Positions 29,109-31,268 of a stretch of 31,268 nt of DNA are shown in pieces. The translations under genes were made by a program, and so were the position numbers. The DNA comes from Rariglobus sp967755175 (GTDB taxonomy: Bacteria > Verrucomicrobiota > Verrucomicrobiia > Opitutales > Opitutaceae), in NCBI GenBank assembly GCA_967755175.1, contig CBRAFO010000040.1:1-31268 (forward strand). Reading direction: 5' to 3'. The notes below the pieces were generated by a model. It did not search any database, was not told the origin of the DNA, and worked only from the letters and a program-made list of their open reading frames with translations. Position 1 is the stretch's first letter, and every line of letters begins with the position of its first letter.

Positions 29109-29362
29109 GGCCTCAGTGGGGTTGTCCGCCAGACGTGCCCCTATACCGCTCTACCGCGACCATCGGGTTTGTGGTCTTGCGAGCGGATTCAACGACCAGC
29201 GGTATGCTGCCTAAGGTAGCATTCCGCGCGGGCCGCGGTTAGTGGGTCTCAACCCACAATTTTCCGCTGGGACAGCTCCCGACGTGCAGGGACCGACGCC
29301 CCGCGCGCAGTGCGTTTTCGCACGATTAACCTAATCGGAGGATCTACCCGACCGTGGCCGGT
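29109..29362. ncRNA. Hairpin-rich intergenic segment, candidate structured RNA
   Basis: No gene is seen in these 254 nt, but several good hairpins are packed in a row. 29199-29227 has 12 base pairs with one T-T mismatch and loop TAA. 29242-29257 is GTGGGT-CTCA-ACCCAC, nested in GCGG/CCGC (29235-29238 with 29264-29267). 29310-29323 is GTGCG-TTTT-CGCAC. 29324-29336 is GATTA-ACC-TAATC. Longer-range pairings are GCGCGGG near 29226-29232 with CCCGCGC near 29300, and TCGGGT (29163-29168) with ACCCGA (29346-29351). I could not match it to 6S, SRP, RNase P or tmRNA. The strand is undecided. Confidence 0.4.
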
Positions 29363-30475
29363 TTACTCGTCGTCGCTGTGCTGACGATGACGGAAGGGGC
29401 GGGTCTTGGCCTCTTCGGCTTTTTTGCGCCAGCCCGGCGCGCTGGCGTGGGCGCCGGGCTTGAGCTGCTTCGGCGCTTTGGCGGCCTGCTCGGCCTTGAG
29501 TTTGAAATAGCTGTCGAGGCGCGACTCGGGGATGGTGCCGGCTTCGAGTGCGGCGCGGATGGCGCAGCCGGGTTCGGTGAGATGCGTGCAACGGCTGAAG
29601 CGGCAACGCGCGGCCAGATCGACGATGTCGGGATAGGCGTCCTCCACGGCCTCCTTCGCGTCCCAGAGTTGGAATTCGCGCATGCCGGGCGTGTCGATCA
29701 CGAGGGCGCCGGTGGGCGTCTGCGACAACTCGCGGCGCGTGGTGGTGTGGCGACCGCGGCTGTCTTTCTCGCGCACCTCAGCCGTGGGCATCGCTTCGGC
29801 GTCCTTCAGGAGGCGATTGATGAGCGTGGATTTGCCTGCGCCGGAGGAGCCGACAAAGGCGAGCGTGCGACCGGGCAACGCGTAGGTCTCCGTGAGGGCC
29901 TTGAGGCCTTTGCGAGTGAGCGTGCTGGTGATGGCGACCGGTATGCCGGGCACGAGAAGTTCGATCTCGGAGCGGACGGCTTCGGGGAACTCGCAGAGAT
30001 CGCTTTTGTTGAGAATGATGACGGGCTGCGCGCCGCTGTCGCGGGCGGCCACGAAGAAGCGCTGGATGCGCTTGGCGTTGTAGTTGGCGTCGAGGCCGCT
30101 GACCAAAAACACCGTGTCGATGTTGGCGGCGACGATCTGTTCGACCTGGCGTTCGCCGGCGGCCTGGCGGGAGAAGCACGAGCGGCGCGGGAGCAGGGCA
30201 TGGATCTGTGCGCGGTTGCGGTCGGAGCCGATTTGCACGGCAACCCAATCGCCCACGGCCGGGTAGGATTGCGCCTCGCGGTCGGCGGCATGGTGGAACT
30301 TGCCGGTGAGTTCGCCGAGAACTTCGCCGGACGCCGTCTGCACGGCGTAATAATGGCGGCGCAACTCCACGACTACGCGCGCCGGTTCGTAGCCGGCGGC
30401 GGCGTGCGGGGCGAAGGTTTTGGCCCACGCGTCGTCCCAGCCGAAGGAGTGGAGGATGGAGGCGGGATTAACCAC
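29363..30475 (-). CDS. rsgA: Ribosome small-subunit biogenesis GTPase RsgA
   Basis: Circularly permuted GTPase that checks late assembly of the 30S subunit. It has 370 residues from a GTG start. The OB-fold covers about residues 30-110 (YPAVGDWVAV). The permuted G domain has G4 NKSD (156-159), G1 GSSGAGKST (209-217), the G2-like region RHTTTRREL and G3 DTPG (261-264). The C-terminal zinc knuckle is CRFSRCTHLTEPGC (C291, C296, H298, C304). The last 40 residues are basic. The GTG start sits in sequence resembling a dispersed intergenic repeat, so the true start may be a little downstream. Confidence 0.95.
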   Translation of the reverse strand: MVNPASILHSFGWDDAWAKTFAPHAAAGYEPARVVVELRRHYYAVQTASGEVLGELTGKFHHAADREAQSYPAVGDWVAVQIGSDRNRAQIHALLPRRSCFSRQAAGERQVEQIVAANIDTVFLVSGLDANYNAKRIQRFFVAARDSGAQPVIILNKSDLCEFPEAVRSEIELLVPGIPVAITSTLTRKGLKALTETYALPGRTLAFVGSSGAGKSTLINRLLKDAEAMPTAEVREKDSRGRHTTTRRELSQTPTGALVIDTPGMREFQLWDAKEAVEDAYPDIVDLAARCRFSRCTHLTEPGCAIRAALEAGTIPESRLDSYFKLKAEQAAKAPKQLKPGAHASAPGWRKKAEEAKTRPFRHRQHSDDE

Positions 30476-30504
30476 GGGGTTACACGGATGTTTAGCCGTT
30501 GGTT

Positions 30505-30593
30505 CTTTCTCGTTCTCTTAATCTTTCTCTTTCGTCAGATCGGCCGGGGCCCGGGGAAAGGGAGAAAGATTAAGATAAGGAGGAAAGAGAAAG
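30505..30593. repeat. Pyrimidine/purine inverted repeat, family D
   Basis: The left arm contains CTTAATCTTTCTC (30517-30529) and the right arm its exact complement GAGAAAGATTAAG (30562-30574). Outer CTTTCT and AGAAAG words extend the pairing imperfectly. The apex is GC-rich (GGCCGGGGCCCGGGG). One strand is nearly pure pyrimidine on each side. It fills most of the gap between the YhbY-like gene and rsgA and has no coding potential. Confidence 0.7.
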
Positions 30594-30618
30594 AAGGGCG
30601 CAGTCGGTTCGGGCTAAA

Positions 30619-30927
30619 TTACACCAATTCGACAACGCGCTTGGCGGGATCGGGATTCTGGCGGAAGAAAAGCGCGGTGGCACCGACTGAGCTGACGAAT
30701 ACGCAACGGCCTTCGTCGGCGATCTGGGTGGCGAGCGCGGCGCGTTCGTCGCGGTCGGCGGCGACGAAGCGGAGCTTGATGAGCTCGCGGGCGTTCAGGT
30801 GTTTGTTGAGCTCCTTGAAGAACTCGGGCGTGAGGCCGCTTTTGCCAACTTTGACGGAAGCATCGAGGGTCTGGCCGGCGCCGCGGAGAAACGTTTTCTG
30901 CGCACCAGTGAGAGGGAAGTCATACAT
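30619..30927 (-). CDS. YhbY/CRS1-type RNA-binding protein
   Basis: A 102-residue single CRM-domain protein, the usual YhbY length. It opens with LTGAQKTFLRGAGQTLDASV, has the GKSG loop in VKVGKSGLTPEFFKELNKHL, and continues LNARELIKLRFVAADRDERA and GRCVFVSSVGATALFFR. YhbY proteins bind pre-50S ribosomal RNA and take part in large-subunit assembly. The gene is on the same strand as rsgA, also a ribosome assembly factor, but a repeat separates the two. Confidence 0.92.
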   Translation of the reverse strand: MYDFPLTGAQKTFLRGAGQTLDASVKVGKSGLTPEFFKELNKHLNARELIKLRFVAADRDERAALATQIADEGRCVFVSSVGATALFFRQNPDPAKRVVELV

Positions 30928-31132
30928 GTGGCCGTCACGGAAACCGGGCCTCCGTCGCGATGCAAAGGGAAACGAGGGCTCCGGCTTAGACGAGGTGGGA
31001 AGGCGCTCATATGAGCTGGGAAGAGGCTCAGACGAGGATAAGGCCTGCCTTGGAGACCTCGGAGTGGCTAATCATTAATAATAACTGGCGGTTTCATTCG
31101 TTGGGAGGCGTGGGGTTTCGATAACCTCGCCC
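30928..31132. other. Intergenic region with short direct repeats and a palindrome
   Basis: No gene is seen in these 205 nt upstream of the YhbY-like gene. GGCTTAGACGAGG (30983-30995) and GGCTCAGACGAGG (31026-31038) are near-identical direct repeats. Between them lie two TGGGAAG words and the 12-bp palindrome GCTCATATGAGC (31005-31016). The AT-rich stretch at 31068-31085 could hold a promoter, but no boxes are clear. Confidence 0.5.
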
Positions 31133-31268
31133 CTAGGAAATCAACAATTTGGGCTGATTTGGTGATTTATTGCGTGGTTTCTTGCCGTGTTCATGTCCGC
31201 CAGCCGAGGACGACCGCCGCTCGGGTGGCAGCACGATGGCGCATTGCAGGCGGTTGACGACGAGCGGG
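31133..31268 (-). CDS. C-terminal end of an unidentified protein (partial)
   Basis: About 45 codons at the right edge, on the minus strand, ending at TAG 31133-31135. The visible part reads PLVVNRLQCAIVLPPERR and continues into a Ser/Lys/Asn-rich tail, SAGGHEHGKKPRNKSPNQ. The hydrophobic first part looks like the end of a real protein, and the charged tail like a disordered C-terminus. Too little is present to assign a family. The other minus-strand frames are less protein-like. Confidence 0.35.
   Translation of the reverse strand, partial: PLVVNRLQCAIVLPPERRSSSAGGHEHGKKPRNKSPNQPKLLIS

Noticed and set aside
29160..29357. Identification of the hairpin-rich gap as 6S RNA, SRP RNA, RNase P RNA or tmRNA
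   Set aside because: CCGCGGTT is shared with E. coli 6S RNA, but the 6S bubble layout, the SRP GGAAGG-type core, the RNase P core motifs and the tmRNA ends were not found. It is left as an unassigned structured RNA candidate.
29354..31078. 574-codon plus-strand frame over rsgA and the YhbY-like gene
   Set aside because: Spans two clear minus-strand genes and the repeat between them; composition is that of an antisense GC-rich frame.

Overview
This GC-rich 31 kb window looks like an ordinary chromosomal segment of a Verrucomicrobiota bacterium, probably an Opitutaceae relative. The signs are a PEP-CTERM sorted protein, a roughly 1,080-residue protein of the prepilin-like Verru/Chthon cassette A type, Bacteroidetes-style ParE/ParC topoisomerase subunits, and several families of intergenic inverted repeats. 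No phage, IS transposase, CRISPR array or rRNA was seen. The taxonomic placement is inference from protein style, not from a marker gene.

Layout. Positions 1-1675 (minus): the 5' part of gcvP, preceded by a PEP-CTERM gene whose terminator touches the gcvP start codon. 1840-6574 (plus): the cassette-A-like protein, an overlapping small secreted protein, and endonuclease III. Then come tRNA-Val(CAC) with its terminator, clpB, trmO and a glutaredoxin. 11015-13072 (minus): a YchJ/SEC-C protein and a two-TM coiled-coil protein. 13239-13520 (plus): a small unknown gene. 13554-18922 (minus): an amidase, a small membrane protein, a cytochrome c-aldose dehydrogenase fusion, tRNA-Leu(UAA), a DUF2937-like membrane protein with an unknown partner, a PLP aminotransferase and a 72-residue unknown. 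Upstream of these two lie a terminator and a valine-rich short ORF resembling an attenuation leader. 19192-20986 (minus): a fatty-acid-hydroxylase-type membrane enzyme and an AsmA-like protein. 21141-28490 (plus): acetyl-CoA hydrolase/CoA-transferase, parE, a HipA/YjjJ-type kinase and parC. 28632-30927 (minus): a signal-peptidase-like lipoprotein, rsgA and a YhbY protein, with a hairpin-rich gap of about 250 nt that may encode a structured RNA. A partial gene runs off the right end.

How the genes relate. Most are housekeeping: one-carbon metabolism, proteostasis, tRNA modification, ribosome assembly, topology and repair. Three parts deserve most attention: the Val-rich leader plus terminator ahead of the aminotransferase, the HipA-like kinase sitting between parE and parC, and the unexplained multi-hairpin segment at 29160-29357. 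Three intergenic elements (9533, 11611, 28517) share one REP/BIME architecture in which the hairpin stems co-vary.
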